A stretch of 5,664 bases of DNA from Pedobacter sp. UBA1654 (lineage in GTDB: Bacteria; Bacteroidota; Bacteroidia; Sphingobacteriales; Sphingobacteriaceae): assembly GCA_002320935.1 (NCBI GenBank), contig DCLG01000047.1, positions 16,810-22,473 of the forward strand, given 5' to 3'. Below are positions 1-5,664 of this stretch, piece by piece (the first letter of the stretch is position 1; every line of letters begins with the position of its first letter). Under the pieces are notes generated by a model. It was not told the DNA's origin. It saw only the letters and a program-made list of their open reading frames with translations, and ran no database searches. Position numbers and translations under genes: made by a program.

Positions 1-1
1 A

Positions 2-22
2 CAGGAACGAAAGAAATCCTGA
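2..22 (+). CDS. Possible 3' end of an upstream gene (partial, uncertain)
   Basis: This frame reads QERKKS and stops at TGA (20-22), 16 nt before a strong hairpin terminator, which is where the end of a plus-strand gene would be expected. Only six codons are visible, so no product can be named. The other two plus-strand frames stay open through the terminator, which makes them less likely. A minus-strand ATG at 27-25 also opens toward the left edge, so even the strand is not certain. Confidence 0.25.
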   Translation, partial: QERKKS

Positions 23-38
23 TTCATGGACCAATAAT

Positions 39-69
39 AAAAAAGGCAGATCTTTATCTGCCTTTTTTT
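39..69 (+). terminator. Intrinsic terminator upstream of recN
   Basis: A perfect 13-bp stem pairs 39-51 with 56-68 around a CTTT tetraloop and has a GGCAGAT/ATCTGCC core. The right arm runs into a tract of seven T (63-69). The left arm begins with six A, so it could also work from the other strand. It probably ends the transcript of the gene to the left and insulates recN from it, which means recN should have its own promoter between about 70 and 123. Confidence 0.85.
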
Positions 70-123
70 GTTGTAAACAAATAAACTTGCAAGGCTAAGT
101 TTTCATAATTTAGCAAATGAAAT

Positions 124-1782
124 ATGCTACAAAAACTTTCTATACGTAATTACGCATTAATCGATAGTGTTGAACTTGAGCTTGAGAAAGGTTTGAACAT
201 TGTAACCGGAGAAACCGGTGCCGGGAAGTCCATTATGCTGGGTGCCCTCTCATTAATCCTGGGTCAACGCGCAGAAACCAAGTATTTTTTTAATCAGGAA
301 AAGAAGTGTGTGATTGAAGGTACATTCAAACTGAATGAGAACTCACAGCACCTATTTCACGAGCATGATCTGGATTATCAGGAGGAAAGCATTCTACGGC
401 GCGAAATTTCCATTGATGGAAAATCCCGTGCTTTCATTAATGATACTCCGGTAACCCTTTCCGTGATGAAACAGGTAGGTGAAAAGCTTATCGACATTCA
501 CTCCCAACATGCTACACAGGAGGTCAGTGATGCAGTATTCCAGCTTTCCATAGTAGACACGCTGGCCAATCACATGCCTTTGCTTACCGAATATCGCCAG
601 CGTTATCATACTTACCGCAAGTTGAACAAGCAGCTAACTGCCATGCAGGCCGCCGCCGATGAAGCCAGAAGCAAGCAGGATTATGAGCAGTTCTTATTCA
701 ATGAGCTGGATGCCGCGAACCTGCAACCCGACGAACAGGAACAACTTGAAACAGAACTGGAAGCCCTGAACAACTCTGAAAGCATTAAGCGTAGCTTGAT
801 GAACAGCTATGCACTCTTAAGTGAGCAGGAAGTTTCCGTATTGCCGATGCTTAAGGAGGTGGTTAGCCAGCTAAACAGCATTGAGAAGTATAATCCAGAA
901 TACGAAAGTTTGAACGAGCGACTGAGATCAAGCTTAATTGAGCTTAAGGATGTATCTGAAGAACTTATGGTATTGGAAGAATCGGTCGTTTTTAGTGTGT
1001 CCAGGGTTGAAGAGATCAATACCAGGTTAGATATCATTTACGCTTTGCAGCAAAAACACCGGGTAAAAACCATAGAAGAGCTCATTCAGATCCGTGAGGC
1101 CTTAAGCAATAGTCTCCACAAACTGATGACCGGTGACGAGGAGATTGAAAAGCTTCAGATTGACCTTGAGCGCATGCATGCTGAACTGGAGAAAAAAGCC
1201 GACAAGCTTTCGCAGAACCGCAGCAAGTCTATCAAGAGTTCAGAAAAGCAGATTGATGAAATCCTGATGCAGGTTGGTATGCCTAATGCAAAGATCCACC
1301 TGGAACAAACCGTTCTTGATGAATTGGGTAAGGATGGTAAGGACCAGATCACCCTGCTATTCTCGGCGAATGCCGGACAGGCACCCGCTCCGGTCGGAAA
1401 GATCGCCTCAGGTGGTGAGCTGTCCAGGCTGATGCTGGCAATTAAATCCATCATGGCCAAACATACCGCACTGCCGACCTTAATCTTCGATGAAATTGAC
1501 ACTGGTATTTCTGGGGAAACCGCACTTCGCGTAGGCGATGTAATCGGACACCTGGAAAAGAATATGCAGGTACTTTGCATCACCCACTTACCGCAGATTG
1601 CCTCTAAAGGCCAGGCGCATTACTTTGTGTACAAACATGAAGCAAAAGATAAAACGACAACAGGCATAAGAAGGCTAACGGCACCAGAACGGGTTGATGC
1701 TATCGCTGAGATGCTTAGCGGCAAAAATCCAGGTAGCTCCGCACTGGAGAACGCAAAAGACCTGCTGGGCTATAAAAATTAA
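124..1782 (+). CDS. recN: DNA repair protein RecN
   Basis: RecN is a cytoplasmic SMC-like ATPase that acts early in recombinational repair of double-strand breaks. At 552 aa it has the usual family length. The N-terminal ATPase half carries Walker A GETGAGKS (residues 29-36). A charged, heptad-like coiled-coil region occupies roughly 150-370. The C-terminal half has the ABC signature ASGGELSRL (about 428-436), Walker B LIFDEIDTG (453-461, D456 and E457) and the switch segment ITHLPQIAS (486-494). No motif is missing and the frame is intact. The ATG at 124 is chosen because MLQKLSIRNYALID is the typical RecN N-terminus; an ATG at 117 is out of frame. There is no Shine-Dalgarno sequence. A TAAACTTG stretch at 82-89 differs by one base from the Bacteroidetes -7 box TAnnTTTG but lacks a clear -33 partner. 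The gene is followed by fabI after 79 bp without a visible terminator. The palindrome found before the two later genes is absent here. Confidence 0.97.
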   Translation: MLQKLSIRNYALIDSVELELEKGLNIVTGETGAGKSIMLGALSLILGQRAETKYFFNQEKKCVIEGTFKLNENSQHLFHEHDLDYQEESILRREISIDGKSRAFINDTPVTLSVMKQVGEKLIDIHSQHATQEVSDAVFQLSIVDTLANHMPLLTEYRQRYHTYRKLNKQLTAMQAAADEARSKQDYEQFLFNELDAANLQPDEQEQLETELEALNNSESIKRSLMNSYALLSEQEVSVLPMLKEVVSQLNSIEKYNPEYESLNERLRSSLIELKDVSEELMVLEESVVFSVSRVEEINTRLDIIYALQQKHRVKTIEELIQIREALSNSLHKLMTGDEEIEKLQIDLERMHAELEKKADKLSQNRSKSIKSSEKQIDEILMQVGMPNAKIHLEQTVLDELGKDGKDQITLLFSANAGQAPAPVGKIASGGELSRLMLAIKSIMAKHTALPTLIFDEIDTGISGETALRVGDVIGHLEKNMQVLCITHLPQIASKGQAHYFVYKHEAKDKTTTGIRRLTAPERVDAIAEMLSGKNPGSSALENAKDLLGYKN

Positions 1783-1810
1783 TAAGCCGAATACTGAAAA
1801 GAAAAATTTA

Positions 1811-1833
1811 CTAACTTCGGGTTGTTAAGTTAG
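1811..1833 (+). promoter_or_regulatory. Candidate fabI promoter (-7-like) overlapping an inverted repeat
   Basis: TAACTTCG (1812-1819) differs by one base from the Bacteroidetes -7 consensus TAnnTTTG and would give a leader of roughly 35 nt before fabI. No convincing -33 TTTG is seen at the expected distance. The same bases form an inverted repeat: CTAACTT (1811-1817) and AAGTTAG (1827-1833) are perfectly complementary across a 9-nt spacer. The right arm overlaps a second, competing pair, TTAAG (1825-1829) with CTTAA (1836-1840). This could be an operator, a leader hairpin or chance in A/T-rich DNA. Confidence 0.35.
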
Positions 1834-1861
1834 GCCTTAACAAAACATTAAAAGTAGAAAT

Positions 1862-2686
1862 ATGTACAACTTATTAAAAGGTAAACGCGGCATCATTACC
1901 GGTGCATTAGATGCAAATTCTATCGCATGGAAGGTTGCTGAAAAAGCACATGAAGAGGGCGCAACATTTGTGTTAACCAATGCCCCTATTGCTATGCGCA
2001 TGGGTGAGATCAACGTATTGGCCGAAAAAACAGGTTCTCAAATTGTTCCTGCAGATGCAACCAATGTTGACGAACTAACCAACTTGTTTACTCAATCTCA
2101 AGAAATACTAGGTGGCAAAATAGACTTTGTATTACACTCGATCGGCATGAGTGTTAATATTCGAAAGAAAATTCCTTATACAGAATCTAACTATGATTAT
2201 TTCATGAAAGGTATCGATGTATCTGCGATGTCTTTCCACAAAATGCTTGCTGTTGCAAAGAAGCTTGATGCCATTGCTGAAGGTGGTAGTGTTGTGGCCC
2301 TTACCTATATGGCAGCTCAACGTACCTACCCTTTCTATACAGATATGGCTGACATCAAGGCAATGCTGGAATCTATTGCAAGAAGCTTTGGATACCATTA
2401 TGGCGTTGAAAAGAAAGTTAGGATCAATACTGTTTCTCAATCCCCTACCAAAACTACTGCCGGTACAGGTATCAAAGGCTTCGGCGATTTCTATGATTTC
2501 GCTAATTCAATTGCGCCGCTTGGAAATGCAGATGCTGAATCTTGTGCCGACTACTGTGTGACCTTGTTCTCGGACCTAACCAGAATGGTGACCATGCAGA
2601 ACTTGTTCCATGATGGTGGCTACTCATCTACTGGTGTAAGTGACGATGTAATGAAGCGCTTAGGCATTGGTAACGAAGGCGAATAA
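1862..2686 (+). CDS. fabI: Enoyl-[acyl-carrier-protein] reductase (NADH), FabI
   Basis: FabI reduces trans-2-enoyl-ACP to acyl-ACP with NADH, the last step of each elongation cycle of type II fatty-acid synthesis in the cytoplasm. The 274-aa protein is a full-length short-chain dehydrogenase fold. It has the FabI-type nucleotide-binding segment GALDANSIAWKVA (residues 14-26), LHSIG (91-95) and the catalytic set Y149, Y159 and K166, matching E. coli Y146, Y156 and K163 with a constant +3 offset. G95 corresponds to E. coli G93, where substitutions give triclosan resistance; glycine is kept here. The surroundings of the catalytic residues (FYTDMADIKAMLES, then SQSPTKTTAG) are the Bacteroidetes version rather than the enterobacterial one. 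MYNLLKGKRGI is the expected N-terminus. The upstream region is A-rich with no Shine-Dalgarno sequence. A strong terminator follows 42 bp after the stop. fabI could be read through from recN, from its own candidate promoter, or both. Confidence 0.96.
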   Translation: MYNLLKGKRGIITGALDANSIAWKVAEKAHEEGATFVLTNAPIAMRMGEINVLAEKTGSQIVPADATNVDELTNLFTQSQEILGGKIDFVLHSIGMSVNIRKKIPYTESNYDYFMKGIDVSAMSFHKMLAVAKKLDAIAEGGSVVALTYMAAQRTYPFYTDMADIKAMLESIARSFGYHYGVEKKVRINTVSQSPTKTTAGTGIKGFGDFYDFANSIAPLGNADAESCADYCVTLFSDLTRMVTMQNLFHDGGYSSTGVSDDVMKRLGIGNEGE

Positions 2687-2728
2687 GCTTTCTCCAGCCC
2701 TACAGAAACTTAATAATGTTAAATACTG

Positions 2729-2753
2729 AAAGTCCCCATACGGGGACTTTTTT
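2729..2753 (+). terminator. Intrinsic terminator downstream of fabI
   Basis: The stem AAAGTCCCC (2729-2737) pairs perfectly with GGGGACTTT (2742-2750) around the loop ATAC, followed by T to 2753. It closes the recN-fabI segment and makes the next gene dependent on its own promoter in the 38 bp that remain before its ATG. Confidence 0.92.
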
Positions 2754-2765
2754 ATTTGGATATAC

Positions 2766-2781
2766 AACTAATATATTAGTT
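2766..2781. promoter_or_regulatory. 16-bp perfect palindrome before the secreted-protein gene (candidate operator)
   Basis: AACTAATATATTAGTT is a perfect palindrome with no central base and ends 10 nt before the ATG at 2792. Its right part, ATATTAGT (2773-2780), stands 11 nt from the ATG, exactly as in the similar palindrome before the radical SAM gene. A hairpin with no loop would be a poor RNA structure, so a binding site for a dimeric DNA-binding protein is the more natural reading. The protein that binds is not identifiable from this window. Confidence 0.5.
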
Positions 2782-2791
2782 ATTTGAGTAT

Positions 2792-4021
2792 ATGATTAGA
2801 CAGATCACATTAGCCATATTCCTCCTTCTGCTCTCCACTGCGGTATATGCACAAAATTTGTCCATCACTGGTGTAGTCAGAGACAAAAAGGGGCTGGAAC
2901 TTCCCGGTGCCGGCGTATATCTGAGCAATTATAAAAATGCAACCTCTACTGACGGCCGCGGTAGGTTTACGCTCCGGAACTTGAAACCTGGCAACTACGA
3001 CGTATTGGTGCAGATGATGGGATATCTCCCTTACACGAAGAATGTGGTTTTGTCGGACAAATCTGTAAATATCCAAATTATACTTCAGGAAAGCTCTATT
3101 CAATTGAGTGAAGTGGTGATCCGGACTGACCCTGACCGCGAGAAGTATTTACAGGTATTTAAAGAGTTCTTTATCGGTAAAACACCTAATGCAGAAAAGT
3201 GCAAAATTCTCAATCCTGGAGTATTAAGGGTTGACTATGATAAAGACAGGAGGATACTTACAGTTAAATCGGACGACTTCCTGATTATTGAAAATAAGGC
3301 GCTCGGCTATAAACTGCGCTACATGCTGCAGTTCTTTGAATACAACTACAATACCAGGATCGTGTACTACAGCGGGCTGCCCAACTATCAGGAAATGAAA
3401 GGAAGCAAAGCAGCCAAAAACCGCTGGATCAGAAAACGCGAAACTGCCTACTATGGGTCGACACAACACTTCTTCAAATCGCTGTACGCAGGTACAAGCA
3501 ATCAGGAAGGCTACTTGTTACACAAACTCATCAAGATTCCAAATACGCAGCGCCCCGCTGACAGCATTATCAACAGGCATGTTTCCCGGCTAACGGCGAA
3601 TAGGAATGTTGTTATTCGGATTGGCTCCGCAGTTAACGATTCTCTGAAATACTGGATGAAGGTGAGAGAAATGCCCAAAGAAATTAGTACTTTAAACCGC
3701 CAGGAGATATTATTGGATACACTTATTAAGCAGCAGTACCGCGACTTGAAATCCATGCGCTTCAAAGATCAGCTCTATGTTGTGTACACGAAAGAAAGAG
3801 AAACCACTGCGTATACCAATATGTCGGGGCACTCGGTAAGCAGACCCCTTGACATCCCGAATTACCAGATTTCCATAATCAACATGCTTAAATCACCAGT
3901 TCATTTCTATGAAAATGGAGGTGTTTATGAACCGAAATCTTTATTATATGAAGGCCACTGGGCCTATGAAAAGATTGCAGATATGGTGCCTATGGACTAT
4001 GTGCCAGTACGACCTCAATAA
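2792..4021 (+). CDS. Secreted CarboxypepD_reg-like domain protein of unknown function
   Basis: The 409-aa product starts with a Sec signal peptide: R3, a hydrophobic core at about 5-17, and probable cleavage after VYA (A20). Residues about 23-103 form a CarboxypepD_reg-like beta-sandwich, with the characteristic ITGVVRDKKG, the turn TDGRGRF (53-59) and LKPGNYDVLVQMMGY. It ends in LSEVVIR (105-111), resembling the segment that follows this domain in SusC-type TonB-dependent receptors. No plug or barrel follows. The remaining 300 residues are basic and aromatic-rich, have no membrane segment, and match nothing I can name, although Bacteroidetes encode many proteins of this plan. No protease motif is seen, so it should not be called a carboxypeptidase. 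A periplasmic or outer-membrane-associated role is inferred. The start is fixed by an in-frame TAG at 2777-2779 and by the signal peptide. The gene is 68 bp from the radical SAM gene with no terminator between them. Confidence 0.85.
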   Translation: MIRQITLAIFLLLLSTAVYAQNLSITGVVRDKKGLELPGAGVYLSNYKNATSTDGRGRFTLRNLKPGNYDVLVQMMGYLPYTKNVVLSDKSVNIQIILQESSIQLSEVVIRTDPDREKYLQVFKEFFIGKTPNAEKCKILNPGVLRVDYDKDRRILTVKSDDFLIIENKALGYKLRYMLQFFEYNYNTRIVYYSGLPNYQEMKGSKAAKNRWIRKRETAYYGSTQHFFKSLYAGTSNQEGYLLHKLIKIPNTQRPADSIINRHVSRLTANRNVVIRIGSAVNDSLKYWMKVREMPKEISTLNRQEILLDTLIKQQYRDLKSMRFKDQLYVVYTKERETTAYTNMSGHSVSRPLDIPNYQISIINMLKSPVHFYENGGVYEPKSLLYEGHWAYEKIADMVPMDYVPVRPQ

Positions 4022-4061
4022 AGCAGCAGTAAGTTTAAAATCTCCTCAAGTTTTTTAGCAT

Positions 4062-4080
4062 TTACTAATAATATTAGTAA
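4062..4080. promoter_or_regulatory. 19-bp palindrome before the radical SAM gene (candidate operator)
   Basis: TTACTAATAATATTAGTAA consists of two 9-bp arms (4062-4070 and 4072-4080) that are exact reverse complements around a central A at 4071. It ends 9 nt before the ATG at 4090, and ATATTAGT (4071-4078) stands 11 nt from the ATG. It shares the half-site ACTAATA/TATTAGT with the palindrome at 2766-2781 but has one more central base. Its position implies control of this gene apart from any read-through from the gene before it. Confidence 0.5.
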
Positions 4081-4089
4081 TTTTACAGT

Positions 4090-5163
4090 ATGGACTTAGA
4101 TGCAGAAAAATCATCCAGTTACTTCAAAGGCCGCGGAGCTCAAGTAAATCCCCATAACCATTTTCTAAAACATGATTATGTAAAGGAGCACATGGAAGGT
4201 ATAGACGAATGGGAAGAAGAGGATCAGAAAACCAGCTTTATTTTTGCTGATGCCAAGTCGATCGTAAACAAAGTTGATAGTCCGGATGTCGGCATGGAAT
4301 ATTCCTTAAACCCATATCAGGGCTGCGAACATGGCTGCACCTACTGTTATGCGCGGAACAGTCACGAATATTGGGGCTTTAGCGCCGGACTAGAGTTTGA
4401 AAGAAAGATCATCGTTAAGAAAGAGGCACCTCAGCTGTTCAGGAAATTCCTGGAGAAAAAAGGATGGAGTGCAGGTATAATCTCACTTTCAGGCAATACG
4501 GACTGCTACCAGCCTGCCGAACGCAAATTCAAACTTACCCGGCAGTTACTTCAAATTGCACTGGAGTATAAACAGCCAGTGGGTATGATCACGAAAAACG
4601 CCCTGGTCCTCCGGGATCTCGACATCCTGAAAGAAATGGCAAAGGAAAAGTTGTGTATGGTGTACGTGTCCATAAACAGCCTGAATGAAGATCTCCGCCT
4701 GAAAATGGAACCAAGAACTGCAACAGCTGTACAGCGCCTGAAGGTCGTAGAACAACTCAGTGCGGCTGGCATTCCGGTTGGTGTTATGGTTGCACCGCTT
4801 ATTCCGGGGCTCAGTGACCACGAAGTTCCTGCCATATTAAAGGCAGTCGCTGAACGTGGTGCCCAAAATGCCGGGTACACTGTGGTGCGTCTAAATGGCG
4901 CAATTGGTGGAATATTCAAAGACTGGTTGCAAAAGAACTTTCCCGACAGGTTCGATAAGGTTTGGCACATGATTCAATCTTGTCATGGAGGTCAGGTTAA
5001 TGATAGCCGTTTTGGAGAACGCATGCGTGGAAATGGGAACATTGCGCAGCTAATAAACGATACTTTCAAGCTGCACTGCAGAATTAATAAGATAAACTTG
5101 AACCCCGTTGAACTTGACTCAACCAAGTTTAAGGTACCAAAGTCACAACTAAATCTATTCTAA
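4090..5163 (+). CDS. PA0069/Rv2578c-family radical SAM protein (SplB-like, COG1533)
   Basis: This is a 357-aa radical S-adenosylmethionine enzyme whose substrate is unknown. The 4Fe-4S cluster ligands are C79, C83 and C86 in CEHGCTYC (Cx3Cx2C). Other family blocks are present in order: GRGAQVNPHNHF (14-25), the segment DSPD to NPYQG before the cluster, GLEFE, SGNTDCYQPAE with C139, TKNALVLRDLDIL, KMEPR (205-209), GVMVAPLIPGLSDHE, and DSRFGERMRG (305-314). The closest characterised relative is spore photoproduct lyase, which repairs a thymine dimer in DNA. A DNA-repair or nucleic-acid role is therefore plausible but not shown. The protein ends in QLNLF (353-357), close to the bacterial sliding-clamp-binding consensus. 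The start is set by an in-frame TAA at 4078-4080, and the next Met (M35) would remove the conserved GRGAQ block. There is no Shine-Dalgarno sequence. The gene is intact and convergent with clpC. Confidence 0.93.
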   Translation: MDLDAEKSSSYFKGRGAQVNPHNHFLKHDYVKEHMEGIDEWEEEDQKTSFIFADAKSIVNKVDSPDVGMEYSLNPYQGCEHGCTYCYARNSHEYWGFSAGLEFERKIIVKKEAPQLFRKFLEKKGWSAGIISLSGNTDCYQPAERKFKLTRQLLQIALEYKQPVGMITKNALVLRDLDILKEMAKEKLCMVYVSINSLNEDLRLKMEPRTATAVQRLKVVEQLSAAGIPVGVMVAPLIPGLSDHEVPAILKAVAERGAQNAGYTVVRLNGAIGGIFKDWLQKNFPDRFDKVWHMIQSCHGGQVNDSRFGERMRGNGNIAQLINDTFKLHCRINKINLNPVELDSTKFKVPKSQLNLF

Positions 5164-5231
5164 ACATACGTAACCAAGCAATTACAAGATATAAGCAACA
5201 AATTGGAAGGGTTTTAAAAATTTAGACCTAC

Positions 5232-5264
5232 AAAAAAGCCCGTTGATGTTTGTCAACGGGCTTT
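5232..5264 (-). terminator. Terminator of clpC, possibly shared by both convergent genes
   Basis: A perfect 12-bp stem pairs 5235-5246 with 5253-5264 around a 6-nt loop and has a GCCCGTTGA core. Read on the minus strand, the hairpin is followed by a run of six T (5237-5232), 18 nt after the clpC stop. On the plus strand the tract is only TTT before AG, so termination of the radical SAM transcript should be weaker. The rest of the 119-bp gap (5164-5282) shows nothing else. Confidence 0.88.
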
Positions 5265-5282
5265 AGTTATGATCACGAAAGC

Positions 5283-5664
5283 TTAGGCGCCTTCTTCTTT
5301 CTTCTTTTTCTTACCAGGGCTTCTGTTCTCAACAGTAATTTGATCGCTTTCTTTATTGTAATCGATCTCAAGAACATCTCCTTCACTAACATCGCCTTTC
5401 AAGATTTCTTCAGCGATTGGATCTTCCAGATACTTCTGGATAGCACGTTTTAGAGGGCGTGCACCGAAGTTGCTATCAAAACCTTTATCAGCAATGAAAT
5501 CTTTAGCTGCATCAGTAAGTTTGATCTCATAACCAAGGTTATGAACTCTACCAAACAGTGATTTCAATTCAATATCAATGATCTTGAAGATCTCGTCTTT
5601 ACCTAAAGTGTTAAAGACAACCACATCATCAACACGGTTCAGGAACTCAGGAGCAAAAGCACGC
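5283..5664 (-). CDS. clpC: ATP-dependent Clp protease ATP-binding subunit ClpC, C-terminal part (partial)
   Basis: Only the last 126 codons are in the window; the gene continues past the right edge. ClpC is a Hsp100 AAA+ unfoldase that feeds substrates to ClpP in the cytoplasm. The visible part belongs to the second AAA+ module. FAPEFLNRVDDVVVF holds the arginine-finger Arg (codon 5636-5634), and FGARPLKRAIQ holds the sensor-2 Arg (codon 5459-5457). LEDPIAEEILKGDVSEGDVLEIDY is the typical C-terminal beta region. The spacing of these blocks and the sequence after EEIL fit ClpC better than ClpB, though the N-terminal repeats and UVR motif that would settle this lie outside the window. The protein ends in a lysine-rich tail, SPGKKKKKEEGA. 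A GTG at 5624 is only an internal valine codon, because the ClpC similarity continues upstream of it to the edge. Confidence 0.9.
   Translation of the reverse strand, partial: RAFAPEFLNRVDDVVVFNTLGKDEIFKIIDIELKSLFGRVHNLGYEIKLTDAAKDFIADKGFDSNFGARPLKRAIQKYLEDPIAEEILKGDVSEGDVLEIDYNKESDQITVENRSPGKKKKKEEGA

Noticed and set aside
1..84. Plus-strand frame 1 open to TAA at 82-84, as the end of an upstream gene
   Set aside because: It would run straight through the strong terminator at 39-69. The frame that stops at 20-22 fits the terminator position better.
101..122. Inverted repeat TTTCAT / ATGAAA just before the recN start
   Set aside because: The arms are only 6 bp with a 10-nt gap in A/T-rich DNA, and they do not resemble the ACTAATA palindromes. 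This is expected by chance.
1155..1583. 142-codon open frame on the minus strand inside recN
   Set aside because: It lies wholly within the conserved ATPase half of recN, has no recognisable domain, and its serine/cysteine-rich composition is typical of an antisense shadow frame.
2755..2786. TTTG (2755-2758) and GTTATTTG (2779-2786) as a -33/-7 promoter flanking the palindrome
   Set aside because: The spacing of 20 nt is right, but the -7 box lacks its TA. Transcription would begin at about the ATG, giving a leaderless message. It is too weak to annotate.
4551..4970. 139-codon open frame on the minus strand inside the radical SAM gene
   Set aside because: It is opposite a well-conserved coding region, and its Ser/Arg/Thr-rich product looks like nothing known. 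It is a shadow frame.
5250..5453. 67-codon plus-strand open frame near the right end
   Set aside because: It begins inside the clpC terminator hairpin and runs antisense to clpC. The hydrophobic product comes from the complementary strand of conserved ClpC codons.

Overview
The window looks like a chromosomal housekeeping stretch from a Bacteroidota bacterium, probably of the Pedobacter/Sphingobacterium kind (inference). The signs are a Bacteroidetes-type FabI, a secreted protein with a CarboxypepD_reg-like N-terminal domain, a Bacteroidetes-like ClpC tail, A/T-rich gene starts without Shine-Dalgarno sequences, and moderate G+C.

Layout from left to right: (1) a few bases that may be the end of an upstream gene, followed by a strong intrinsic terminator (39-69). 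(2) recN (124-1782, +), the SMC-like DNA double-strand-break repair ATPase. (3) fabI (1862-2686, +), the NADH-dependent enoyl-ACP reductase of fatty-acid synthesis, with a possible promoter and hairpin in the 79-bp gap before it and a textbook terminator after it (2729-2753). (4) A secreted or periplasmic protein (2792-4021, +) with one CarboxypepD_reg-like domain and an uncharacterised C-terminal region. (5) A PA0069/Rv2578c-family radical SAM protein (4090-5163, +), a distant relative of spore photoproduct lyase. (6) A convergent-region terminator (5232-5264). (7) The last 126 codons of clpC on the minus strand, running off the right edge.

recN and fabI may share a transcript, since no terminator is visible between them. 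The fabI terminator then separates them from the second pair, and no terminator is visible between genes 4 and 5.

The part most worth a second look is the second pair. Each gene carries an almost identical A/T-rich palindrome (half-site ACTAATA/TATTAGT) directly before its start codon. The block ATATTAGT lies exactly 11 nt from the ATG in both. This looks like a shared operator for an unidentified dimeric regulator. In addition, the radical SAM protein ends in QLNLF, which fits the bacterial sliding-clamp-binding pentapeptide consensus QL(S/D)LF at four of five positions. Together with the SplB relationship, this suggests an uncharacterised replication- or repair-associated radical SAM enzyme. 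That role is a hypothesis and is not demonstrated by the sequence alone.
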